DNA of 64,000 bases from Candidatus Nitricoxidivorans perseverans (lineage in GTDB: Bacteria > Pseudomonadota > Gammaproteobacteria > Burkholderiales > Rhodocyclaceae), in assembly GCA_030246985.1 (NCBI GenBank), contig CP107246.1:932282-996281 (forward strand). Reading direction: 5' to 3'. The position numbers and the translations under genes were made by a program. Under the pieces are notes generated by a model that had not been told where the DNA came from, made no database searches, and worked only from the letters and a program-made list of their open reading frames with translations. Below are positions 56,355 to 64,000 of this stretch, piece after piece. Numbering within the stretch: position 1 is the stretch's first letter; every line of letters begins with the position of its first letter.

Positions 56355-57527
56355 TCAGGCTCCCAGGAATTTCCTGACCAGCGGCGCCAGGGTGTCGAGC
56401 AATTGCTGCGCATCGTCATCGGAGAACACCAGCGGCGGCAGCAGGCGGATTACCCGTTCCATGGTGACGTTGATCAGCAGCCCGGCCTCCAGGGCGACGG
56501 AGACGAGTTCGCCGCAGGGCCGGTCGAGCTCGATGCCGATCATCAGGCCGTCGCCGCGGATGTCGACCACGCCCGCCACATCCGCCAGCCGCTCCCGGAA
56601 ACCGGCGCGCAGCCGTTCGCCGAGTTCGGCGGCGCGGGCCATCAATCCGTCCTGCTCGATCACTTCCAGCGTCGTCATGGCCGCCACGCAGGCCAGTGGA
56701 TTGCCGCCGAAGGTCGAGCCATGGTTGCCGGGTTTGAAAACGTCCGCGGCACTGCCGGCCGCCAGGCAGACACCGATGGGCACGCCGCCGCCAAGACCCT
56801 TGGCGAGCGTCATCACGTCGGGTCGGATTTCCGCATGTTGATGGGCGAACCAGGCGCCGGTCCTCGCGATGCCGCACTGGACCTCATCCACCATGAAGAG
56901 CCAGCCCCGCTCGTCACAGATGCGGCGCAAGCCGCGCATGAAATCGTTGCGGGCGATATGGATGCCGCCCTCGCCCTGGATCGGCTCGAACAGCACGGCC
57001 ACCACGCTGGGGTTGTTCGCCGCCACTTGTTCGATAGCCGGCAGGTCGTCGAAGGGCACGCGCACGAAGCCTGACACCAGCGGCTCGAAGCCGGCCTGCA
57101 CCTTACGGTTGCCGGTAGCGGACAGCGTCGCCAGCGTGCGGCCGTGGAACGCCTTCTCCATCACGATGATGGCCGGGTGATCGATGCCCTTCTGATGGCC
57201 ATAGAATCGCGCCAGCTTGATGGCGGCCTCGTTGGCCTCGCAGCCGGAATTGCAGAAGAAGACCTCATCCATGCCCGACAGCGCCGCCAGCTTGTCGGAC
57301 AGGGCTTCCTGCTCCCGTATGCGATAGATGTTGGACGTATGGATCAGGCGCCCGGCCTGCTCCGCCAGCGCCTTCACCAGGCGCGGATGCTTGTGGCCAA
57401 GCGTGTTGACCGCGATGCCGGCCAGGGCGTCCAGGTAGCGACGCCCCTGCTCGTCATGGAGGTGGCAACCCTCGCCGTGCGTAAAGGCCACCGGCAGCCG
57501 GGCGTAAGTGTTCATCAGATGCGGCAT
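56355..57527 (-). CDS. argD: Acetylornithine aminotransferase
   Basis: A 390-residue class III PLP transaminase. PLP Lys is in TLAKGLGGGVPIG; other motifs are FFCNSGCEANEAAIKLAR and FMVDEVQCGIARTG. ATG 57527 is preferred, giving MPHLMNTYARLPVAF; a frame from ATG 57587 would add 20 codons across the terminator-like hairpin. Confidence 0.96.
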   Translation of the reverse strand: MPHLMNTYARLPVAFTHGEGCHLHDEQGRRYLDALAGIAVNTLGHKHPRLVKALAEQAGRLIHTSNIYRIREQEALSDKLAALSGMDEVFFCNSGCEANEAAIKLARFYGHQKGIDHPAIIVMEKAFHGRTLATLSATGNRKVQAGFEPLVSGFVRVPFDDLPAIEQVAANNPSVVAVLFEPIQGEGGIHIARNDFMRGLRRICDERGWLFMVDEVQCGIARTGAWFAHQHAEIRPDVMTLAKGLGGGVPIGVCLAAGSAADVFKPGNHGSTFGGNPLACVAAMTTLEVIEQDGLMARAAELGERLRAGFRERLADVAGVVDIRGDGLMIGIELDRPCGELVSVALEAGLLINVTMERVIRLLPPLVFSDDDAQQLLDTLAPLVRKFLGA

Positions 57528-57540
57528 GAAGTCCCCGCGC

Positions 57541-57581
57541 AAAAAAACAGACGGCGGCCATGGTTCTGACGGGGCCGCCGT
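57541..57581 (-). terminator. Terminator-like hairpin just upstream of argD
   Basis: Minus strand ACGGCGGCC (57581-57573), 13-base loop, GGCCGCCGT (57559-57551), CTG and T7 (57547-57541). Its T-run ends 13 bases before the argD ATG, so it could end upstream transcription or act as an attenuator for the arg genes. Confidence 0.75.
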
Positions 57582-57602
57582 ACACATGAATCGGGAGGTC
57601 GA

Positions 57603-57631
57603 ATCTTATTGGAAAAATGGCGCCATGTATA
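57603..57631 (-). promoter_or_regulatory. Possible argD promoter upstream of the hairpin
   Basis: Minus strand TATACA (57626-57631), 17 bp spacer, TAAGAT (57603-57608). Transcription would begin near 57596, just before the terminator-like hairpin, which would then lie in the argD leader. Match to consensus is moderate. Confidence 0.35.
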
Positions 57632-57693
57632 CGGACATACGGATGATCCGGAATTGTCGCCGGAGCCTGCTACGCAAGCCTCGGCAGACTGCG

Positions 57694-57963
57694 CTAAAGG
57701 CGCAATGTCACGCCTTGGCCCATTGCGCTCGGGGCGTTCGCCTTGCCCGATTTCGACAACAAGGTACGAACCCCGCCCGAATGGCAGACGCATTCCATGA
57801 TTTCGCAGTCCCGGTACATCTGGCGCAGCTTGAATTGCGCCTCCATTTCATCCCGGCCATGGATCAGTAGATTATTGACGATCGACCCCACGCGGGTTCG
57901 AATGCGAAAAGCGTATTTCGTCAGTATCGGAGGGCGCACGGATAAAACCCACTTTCTGATCAT
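57694..57963 (-). CDS. Small hypothetical protein with own promoter
   Basis: An 89-residue frame. The middle part (RIRTRVGSIVNNLLIHGRDEMEAQFKLRQMY split over residues 20-50, then CEIMECVCH) looks like a folded small domain, while the last 25 residues are low in such character. No family is recognised. A strong sigma70 promoter ends about 13 bp before the ATG, leaving almost no leader, so the true start may be internal. The gene could be a leader to argD. Confidence 0.5.
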   Translation of the reverse strand: MIRKWVLSVRPPILTKYAFRIRTRVGSIVNNLLIHGRDEMEAQFKLRQMYRDCEIMECVCHSGGVRTLLSKSGKANAPSAMGQGVTLRL

Positions 57964-57975
57964 GGAATTTCGCGC

Positions 57976-58004
57976 AGTATATGCACGAACCCCAAAAAAT
58001 GCAA
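57976..58004 (-). promoter_or_regulatory. Strong sigma70-like promoter before the small ORF
   Basis: Minus strand TTGCAT (57999-58004), 17 bp spacer, TATACT (57976-57981). Both hexamers differ from consensus in one or two bases, in an A+T-rich gap. Confidence 0.65.
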
Positions 58005-58092
58005 GCTAACGCATTAAATCTAAATGGAATTTTTCAATTGTCATCCAACGAATTTCCTCGGCATATTCCTCCCGCCGGGCGCATAAACGGAA

Positions 58093-58112
58093 CGGGCCGC
58101 TTGCGCGGCCCG
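58093..58112 (-). terminator. Hairpin after rpsT
   Basis: CGGGCCGC-TTGC-GCGGCCCG, an 8 bp GC stem 28 bp past the rpsT stop, followed on the minus strand by TTCCGTTTA, a weak T-tract. Likely the rpsT terminator. Confidence 0.6.
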
Positions 58113-58139
58113 CGGAAACCTGCCTGAATCCAGGAAGGT

Positions 58140-58400
58140 TCAGAGCGCCTTGATGGCCGCGGAAAGCCGGCTCTTGTCCCGTGCGGCCTTGTTCTTGTGG
58201 ACGATGCTCTTGTCGGCGAGGGAGTCGATGACGCTCTGGGATTCCTTGAAAACCGACTGGGCGGCAGTCTTGTCGCCGGATTCGATCGCCTTGCGCACCT
58301 TCTTGATCGCGGTGCGCAGTTCGGAACGCAGACTCATGTTGTGGGCGCGCTGCTTGACGGCTTGACGGGCGCGTTTGCGGGCTTGGGCGCTATTGGCCAT
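58140..58400 (-). CDS. rpsT: 30S ribosomal protein S20
   Basis: An 86-residue, Lys/Arg/Ala-rich helical ribosomal protein starting [13 protein letters not shown]. Length and the [18 protein letters not shown] core match bacterial S20. It has a near-consensus promoter and lies divergent from murJ. Confidence 0.97.
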   Translation of the reverse strand: MANSAQARKRARQAVKQRAHNMSLRSELRTAIKKVRKAIESGDKTAAQSVFKESQSVIDSLADKSIVHKNKAARDKSRLSAAIKAL

Positions 58401-58438
58401 ATTCGGGTCTTCCGGGTTGGTGTCTTGAAGAGCTCGCG

Positions 58439-58467
58439 ATTATAGGGGCTTCTTCCCGCCTTTGCAA
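58439..58467 (-). promoter_or_regulatory. rpsT: Sigma70 promoter of rpsT
   Basis: Minus strand TTGCAA (58462-58467), 17 bp spacer, TATAAT (58439-58444), a perfect -10, 38 bp upstream of the rpsT ATG. Confidence 0.8.
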
Positions 58468-58504
58468 GACGCCTGAATGGGCGGCAAGCCGATACCATGC
58501 CGCC

Positions 58505-60040
58505 ATGAATCTGCTCCGTTCGCTCGCCACCGTCAGCGGCATGACGCTGCTCTCGCGCATCCTCGGTTTCGTGCGCGATTTCGTCATCGCGCGCACGTTT
58601 GGCGCCGGCATGCTGACCGACGCCTTCTTCGTCGCCTTCCGCCTGCCCAATCTGCTGCGGCGGCTGTTCGCCGAGGGCGCGTTCTCCCAGGCCTTCGTGC
58701 CCATCCTCGCCGAATACCGCAACCGCCGGGGCGAGGTCGAAACCCGGCGCCTTGTGGACCGCGTCGCCACCCTGCTGTTCGTCATCCTGATCGCCGTTTC
58801 CGCGCTGGGCGTGGCCGGCGCACCCCTGCTGATCCATGTTTCCGCGCCCGGCTTTGCCGCCGACGCCGACAAGTTCGCGCTGACCGTCGAGCTCACGCGC
58901 ATCACCTTCCCCTACATCCTGTTCATGTCGCTGGTGGCGCTGGCCGGCGGCGTGCTCAACACCTGGAGCCGATTCGCCCTCCCGGCATTTACCCCCGTGC
59001 TGCTCAACGTCAGTTTCATCGCCATGGCGCTGTTCGCCGCGCCGTGGTTCGATCCACCCGTTCTGGCGCTGGCCTGGGCGGTGTTCCTCGGCGGTCTGGT
59101 GCAACTGGCGCTGCAACTGCCGGCGCTGAAAGGGATCGGCATGCTGCCGCGCCGGGACTGGGCGCCGAGCGATCCCGGCGTTCGCCGCATCCTGCTGCTG
59201 ATGGGGCCGGCCGTGCTCGGCGTCTCGGTATCGCAGATCTCGCTGCTCATCAACACCATCTTCGCCTCGTTCCTGCCCTCGGGCAGCGTCTCCTGGCTCT
59301 ACTATGCCGACCGGCTCATGGAGTTTCCCGCCGGGCTGCTCGGCGCGGCGTTGGGCACCATCCTGCTGCCCAGCCTCGCCAGAGCCCATGCCGAGGAGCG
59401 CCGCGAGGGCTTCTCCGCCCTGCTCGACTGGGGCCTGCGCCTAACGCTGATGCTGACGCTGCCCGCCGCGCTGGCGCTCGCCATGCTCGCCGTGCCGCTG
59501 CTGGCCACGCTGTTCCAGCACGGCGCCTTTACGGCGCACGATGTGCTGCAAACCCGCGCGGCGCTGGTCGCCTACAGCGTCGGGCTCGCCGGGCTGATCC
59601 TCGTCAAGGTGCTGGCGCCGGGCTTCTACGCGCGGCAGGATATCCGGACGCCGGTGAAGATCGCGCTGATCACCCTGGTCGCCACGCAGGCGATGAACCT
59701 CGCCTTCATCGGCTGGCTGAAGCATGCGGGGCTGGCGCTGTCGATCGGCCTGGCTTCCTGCCTCAACGCAGCGCTGCTCTGGCGCGGGCTGCGCCAGCGG
59801 AATGTCCATGTGCCGGCGGCCGGCTGGCGCGCGTTCGGCGGCAAGCTGGCGGTGGCCCTGGCGGCGCTCGCCGCCGTCCTCTGGTTCGCCATGGGCAGTG
59901 AAACGGCATGGCTGACGATGCCATTCGGCGAGCGCATCCTGAAACTGTCCCTGACCGTCGCCGCCGGCATTGCCACCTACTTCTCGACGCTGGCTCTGCT
60001 CGGATTCCGGCTGCGCGACTTCAAGCACCGAAGCGCATAA
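58505..60040 (+). CDS. murJ: Lipid II flippase
   Basis: A 511-residue inner-membrane protein with about 14 helices of the MOP family that moves lipid II across the membrane for peptidoglycan synthesis. [41 protein letters not shown] and the essential Arg residues in these motifs are visible. It lies next to rpsT, divergent, a conserved arrangement. A terminator follows. Confidence 0.96.
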   Translation: MNLLRSLATVSGMTLLSRILGFVRDFVIARTFGAGMLTDAFFVAFRLPNLLRRLFAEGAFSQAFVPILAEYRNRRGEVETRRLVDRVATLLFVILIAVSALGVAGAPLLIHVSAPGFAADADKFALTVELTRITFPYILFMSLVALAGGVLNTWSRFALPAFTPVLLNVSFIAMALFAAPWFDPPVLALAWAVFLGGLVQLALQLPALKGIGMLPRRDWAPSDPGVRRILLLMGPAVLGVSVSQISLLINTIFASFLPSGSVSWLYYADRLMEFPAGLLGAALGTILLPSLARAHAEERREGFSALLDWGLRLTLMLTLPAALALAMLAVPLLATLFQHGAFTAHDVLQTRAALVAYSVGLAGLILVKVLAPGFYARQDIRTPVKIALITLVATQAMNLAFIGWLKHAGLALSIGLASCLNAALLWRGLRQRNVHVPAAGWRAFGGKLAVALAALAAVLWFAMGSETAWLTMPFGERILKLSLTVAAGIATYFSTLALLGFRLRDFKHRSA

Positions 60041-60044
60041 AAGA

Positions 60045-60070
60045 AAACGGGCAGCCGAAGCTGCCCGTTT
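60045..60070. terminator. Bidirectional terminator between murJ and hppA
   Basis: AAACGGGCAGC-CGAA-GCTGCCCGTTT, an 11 bp stem between two convergent genes; A-rich and T-rich flanks allow work on both strands. Confidence 0.88.
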
Positions 60071-60092
60071 GTCGTGAAGCGCGAAACCGCGA

Positions 60093-62180
60093 TCAGGCAA
60101 CCAGTGGCACGATCAGCAGCGCCACGATGTTGATGATCTTGATCAGCGGGTTCACCGCGGGGCCGGCCGTATCCTTGTAGGGGTCGCCCACGGTATCGCC
60201 GGTGACCGCCGCCTTGTGCGTGTCGGAACCCTTGCCGCCGAAGTTGCCTTCCTCGATGTACTTCTTGGCATTGTCCCAGGCGCCGCCGCCGGTCGTCATC
60301 GAGATGGCGACGAACAGGCCGGTGACGATGGTGCCCATGAGCACGCCACCCAGCGCCCGAACGCCCGCGCCGACGCCTTCAACCGGGGCCATGAGGAAAT
60401 TCATGGCGACGGCGACGACGACCGGCACCAGCACCGGCAGGAGCGAGGGGATCATCATTTCCTTGATGGCGGCCTTGGTCAGCATGTCGACGCAGGTGCC
60501 GTATTCCGGCTTGCCCGTGCCTTCCATGATGCCCTTGATCTCGCGGAACTGGCGGCGCACCTCGACCACGATGGAACCCGCGGCGCGGCCGACGGCTTCC
60601 ATGCCCATGGCGGCGAAGAGGTAGGGCACCATGCCGCCGATGAACAGGCCGATGATGACGGCGGGGTCGGACAGGTCGAACAGGAACTTGACGCCCGGCT
60701 TGAAAGCCTCCAGCCCATGCGTGAAGTCGGCGAACAGCACCAGCGCGGCCAGGCCGGCGGAGCCGATGGCGTAGCCCTTGGTCACCGCCTTGGTGGTGTT
60801 GCCCACGGCGTCCAGCGGATCGGTGATGTCGCGGATTTCCTTGGGCAGTTCGGCCATCTCGGCGATGCCGCCGGCGTTGTCGGTGATCGGGCCGTAGGCG
60901 TCGAGCGCGACGATGATGCCGGCCATGGAGAGCATGGAGGTGGCGGCGATGGCGATGCCGTAGAGGCCACCCAGCAGGTAGGCGGACCAGATGGCGGCGC
61001 ACACGGCCAGCACCGGCAGCGCGGTGGAGCGCATCGACACGCCGATACCGGCGATGACGTTGGTGCCATGGCCGGTCGTAGAGGCTTGCGCGATGTGACG
61101 CACCGGAGCGTATTCCGTCGCCGTGTAGTACTCGGTGATCATCACCAGGAGACCCGTCAGCACGAGGCCGACGATGGAGGCGCCATAGAGGCTCATGGCG
61201 CTCACGACCGTACCGTTCTCCAGGGTGAGGCCGCTGCCGATCATGGCCGTCGTGATCGGGTAGAAGGCGATCATCGCCAGCACGCCCGCGGCGATCAGGC
61301 CCTTGTAGAGCGCGGTCATGATCTTCTGGCCGGAAGAGTGCTTGACGAAGAATACGCCGATGATCGAGGCGATGATCGAGAAGCCGCCCAGCACCAGCGG
61401 ATAGGTCACCGCCAGTTCCGCCTGGCCCTTGAACAGCAGCGCGCCCAACAGCATGGTGGCGATCATCGTGACCGCGTAGGTTTCGAACAGGTCGGCGGCC
61501 ATGCCGGCGCAGTCGCCGACGTTGTCGCCCACGTTATCGGCGATCACCGCGGGGTTGCGCGGGTCGTCTTCCGGAATGCCGGCTTCGACCTTGCCCACCA
61601 GGTCGGCGCCGACGTCGGCGCCCTTGGTGAAGATGCCGCCGCCCAGACGGGCGAAGATGGAGATCAGCGATGAGCCGAAGCCCAGGCCGACCAGCGGATG
61701 CAGGATGTGATCCATGCTGGCATCGCCCATCGTGGCCTTGAGATAGGCGAAGTAGCCGGCCACGCCGAGCAGGCCCAAGCCGACCACCAGCATGCCGGTG
61801 ATGGCGCCGCCCTTGAAGGCGACGTTGAGTGCCGCATCGAGACCGGAGCGCGCCGCCTCGGCCGTGCGCACGTTGGAGCGCACCGAGACGTTCATGCCGA
61901 TGAAGCCGGCCAGGCCGGACAGCACCGCGCCCAGCACGAAGCCGATGGCCGTATTCATGCCCAGCGAAGCGGCGATGGCCACCGCCAGCACGCCGCCCAC
62001 CACGCTGATGGTCGTGTACTGGCGCTTGAGATAGGCTTGGGCGCCTTCCTGAACCGCCGCCGAGATTTCCCGCATGCGGTCGTTGCCCGTCGGTTTTGCC
62101 ATGATCCAGTTGGCCGTGATCCAGCCGTAGGCGATGGCCGCCAAGGCACAGACCAGCGCGAATATCAGTCCTGTCGACAT
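60093..62180 (-). CDS. hppA: Membrane-bound proton-pumping pyrophosphatase (K+-independent)
   Basis: A 695-residue protein with about 16 helices that couples PPi hydrolysis to proton export. Substrate motifs are [20 protein letters not shown] and [19 protein letters not shown]. The segment [18 protein letters not shown] has Lys where K+-dependent enzymes have Ala, which marks the K+-independent H+ form. A GGGAGG site precedes the ATG. An FNR-type palindrome lies just upstream. Confidence 0.96.
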   Translation of the reverse strand: MSTGLIFALVCALAAIAYGWITANWIMAKPTGNDRMREISAAVQEGAQAYLKRQYTTISVVGGVLAVAIAASLGMNTAIGFVLGAVLSGLAGFIGMNVSVRSNVRTAEAARSGLDAALNVAFKGGAITGMLVVGLGLLGVAGYFAYLKATMGDASMDHILHPLVGLGFGSSLISIFARLGGGIFTKGADVGADLVGKVEAGIPEDDPRNPAVIADNVGDNVGDCAGMAADLFETYAVTMIATMLLGALLFKGQAELAVTYPLVLGGFSIIASIIGVFFVKHSSGQKIMTALYKGLIAAGVLAMIAFYPITTAMIGSGLTLENGTVVSAMSLYGASIVGLVLTGLLVMITEYYTATEYAPVRHIAQASTTGHGTNVIAGIGVSMRSTALPVLAVCAAIWSAYLLGGLYGIAIAATSMLSMAGIIVALDAYGPITDNAGGIAEMAELPKEIRDITDPLDAVGNTTKAVTKGYAIGSAGLAALVLFADFTHGLEAFKPGVKFLFDLSDPAVIIGLFIGGMVPYLFAAMGMEAVGRAAGSIVVEVRRQFREIKGIMEGTGKPEYGTCVDMLTKAAIKEMMIPSLLPVLVPVVVAVAMNFLMAPVEGVGAGVRALGGVLMGTIVTGLFVAISMTTGGGAWDNAKKYIEEGNFGGKGSDTHKAAVTGDTVGDPYKDTAGPAVNPLIKIINIVALLIVPLVA

Positions 62181-62199
62181 GTGTGTTCCTCCCTAATGA

Positions 62200-62213
62200 T
62201 TGATTTACATCAA
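62200..62213. promoter_or_regulatory. FNR-type palindrome upstream of hppA
   Basis: TTGAT-TTAC-ATCAA, a perfect match to the FNR/Anr consensus TTGAT-N4-ATCAA. It lies 20 bp before the hppA ATG and 6 bp before its ribosome site, where it would overlap a possible -10 (TTGTAG-N16-TGTAAA), so repression rather than activation is suggested. Confidence 0.55.
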
Positions 62214-62241
62214 GCTCTTCTGTCGCTACAAAACAAACACA

Positions 62242-62267
62242 AAGGGCGCGCCCTGCAGCGCGCCCTT
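62242..62267 (-). terminator. Intrinsic terminator after pfp
   Basis: Minus strand AAGGGCGCGC-TGCAGG-GCGCGCCCTT followed by TGTGTTTGTTTTG: a 10 bp stem with a T-rich tail 12 bp past the pfp stop. Confidence 0.85.
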
Positions 62268-62278
62268 CAATTCCCATT

Positions 62279-63550
62279 TTACAGTTTGAATTCCCCCGGC
62301 AGCTTCTTCGGCACCGCCAGATTCTTCAGCGTCACATACTTCGGCAGGCCGTCGGCGTAGGGCGGATAGTCCTCGCCCTTCATCAGCGGCGCGAGGTAGC
62401 CCCGGCATTTCTCTGTAATGCCAAAGCCGTCCTTGGTAATGAAGCTCTTCGGCATCATCTTCTCGACGTTGGCCACCTTCGACAACGGCGCCATGCCGAT
62501 CTTCCACTTGTACGGCTTATCCGAGACCCGGTCGATGGTCGGCATCACGGAATTATGGCCCTTGAGCGCGAACTCCACCGCCGCCCTGCCGGTCGCATAA
62601 GCCTGCTCAACGTCGGTTTTCGATGCGATGTGTCGGGCGGCCCGCTGCATGTAATCGGCGACGCCCCAGTGGAACTTGTGGCCCAGCGCATCCTTGATCA
62701 TGTTGGCGACCACCGGCGCGGCGCCGCCCAGCTGGGCGTGCCCGAAGGCGTCGCGCGTGCCCTGTTCCGCCAGGAACTTGCCGTCCGGCCAGTGGCAGCC
62801 TTCCGACACCACGACCGTGCAGTAGCCGAACTTCTTCACCAGGCCGTCGACCTTGGCCAGGAACTTCTTCTGGTCGAAGAGCACCTCGGGGAACAACACC
62901 ACGATCGGCAGTTCGGTGCCCCGGGTCGAGGCCATGGCGCCCGCCGCCGCGATCCAGCCCGCATGACGGCCCATGACTTCCAGCACGAAGACCTTTGTCG
63001 AGGTCTTGGCCATCGAGCGCACGTCGTAGGTGGCTTCGAGCGTCGATACCGCGATGTACTTGGCTACCGAGCCAAAGCCGGGGCAGTTGTCGGTGATCGG
63101 CAGATCGTTGTCCACCGTCTTCGGCACGTGGATGGCCTGAATGTGATAACCCAGGGATTCGCCGAGCTGCGACACCTTGAGGCAGGTATCGGCCGAGTCG
63201 CCGCCGCCGTTGTAGAAGAAGTAGCCGATGTTGTGGGCCTTGAAGACCTCGATCAGGCGCTCGTACTCGCGGCGGTTCTGCTCCAGGCTCTTGAGCTTGT
63301 AGCGACAGGAGCCGAAGGCGCCGGACGGCGTATGGCGCAGCGCGGCAATGGCGGCGGCCGACTCCTTCGAGGTGTCGATCAGGTCTTCGGTCAACGCGCC
63401 GATGATGCCGTTCCTGCCGGCGTAGACCTTGCCGATCCTATCCTTGTGCTTACGGGCCGTCTGGATGACGCCGCAGGCCGAGGCATTGATCACCGCGGTC
63501 ACGCCGCCCGACTGGGCGTAGAACGCGTTGAGCTTCTTGCCGGCTGCCAT
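62279..63550 (-). CDS. pfp: PPi-dependent 6-phosphofructokinase
   Basis: A 423-residue enzyme phosphorylating fructose 6-phosphate. The motif GGGDSADT (about residues 115-122) and PKTVDNDLP are of the pyrophosphate type rather than the ATP type (GGDGS). MGRHAGWIAAAGA binds the sugar phosphate. It follows adk by 4 bp and precedes hppA, both linked to PPi. Confidence 0.93.
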   Translation of the reverse strand: MAAGKKLNAFYAQSGGVTAVINASACGVIQTARKHKDRIGKVYAGRNGIIGALTEDLIDTSKESAAAIAALRHTPSGAFGSCRYKLKSLEQNRREYERLIEVFKAHNIGYFFYNGGGDSADTCLKVSQLGESLGYHIQAIHVPKTVDNDLPITDNCPGFGSVAKYIAVSTLEATYDVRSMAKTSTKVFVLEVMGRHAGWIAAAGAMASTRGTELPIVVLFPEVLFDQKKFLAKVDGLVKKFGYCTVVVSEGCHWPDGKFLAEQGTRDAFGHAQLGGAAPVVANMIKDALGHKFHWGVADYMQRAARHIASKTDVEQAYATGRAAVEFALKGHNSVMPTIDRVSDKPYKWKIGMAPLSKVANVEKMMPKSFITKDGFGITEKCRGYLAPLMKGEDYPPYADGLPKYVTLKNLAVPKKLPGEFKL

Positions 63551-63554
63551 TTGC

Positions 63555-64000
<446 letters not shown>

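Overview
The window is GC-rich chromosomal DNA from a Betaproteobacterium. Gene content and order (leuB-asd-fimV-truA-trpFBA-accD-folC-dedD-cvpA-purF-metZ in one run, a narXL-narK1K2-narGHJI cluster, an ftr-type ferrous iron system, H+-pyrophosphatase and PPi-dependent phosphofructokinase) fit a nitrate-respiring member of the Rhodocyclales or a close relative. That placement is inference from gene content; no rRNA gene is present.

Left edge (1-2443): the right-hand end of an integrated element, visibly lower in GC than the rest. It carries an archaeo-eukaryotic-type primase cut by the window edge, a small AlpA-like helix-turn-helix protein and a tyrosine integrase. It ends in a duplicated 3' half of a tRNA gene (probably tRNA-Val, anticodon CAC), which marks the attachment site.

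2463-12544 (+ strand): a YajD-type HNH protein, a nitroreductase and a YdcH protein. Next comes an iron-uptake operon with an Ftr-like layout (P19 protein, an extra porin, cupredoxin, FTR1 permease, polyferredoxin) behind a promoter that overlaps a possible Fur box. A damaged-looking small ORF, a DUF2784 membrane protein, the metal exporter DmeF, an exported Ala/Lys/Pro repeat protein and a QseBC-like two-component system follow.

12533-31869 (mostly - strand): housekeeping biosynthesis. In transcription order there are fadD-type ligase and aroC, YdcH/MFS, an entericidin, leuB, asd, fimV, an orphan EcfT-like membrane protein, truA, trpF, trpB, trpA, accD, folC, dedD, cvpA, purF and metZ, with many 1-4 bp stop/start overlaps.

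31968-36223: trxA, rho (with a structured, C-rich leader), rpmE, an ArnT-like glycosyltransferase and orn.

36402-48849 (- strand): complete respiratory nitrate reductase cluster. NarX/NarL sense nitrate, two separate NarK transporters move nitrate and nitrite, NarGHI is the enzyme and NarJ its chaperone. It lies between orn and an M48 peptidase-rsgA pair.

48995-58400: M48 peptidase, rsgA, a CobD/CbiB-like protein, a retropepsin, a class I amidotransferase, yajQ, ppnP and argG, argF, argD (argD preceded by a terminator-like hairpin), a small promoter-driven ORF and rpsT.

58505-64000: murJ, then K+-independent H+-pyrophosphatase (with a perfect FNR-type box in its leader), PPi-dependent phosphofructokinase and adenylate kinase (cut by the window edge), a grouping that points to pyrophosphate-based energy metabolism.
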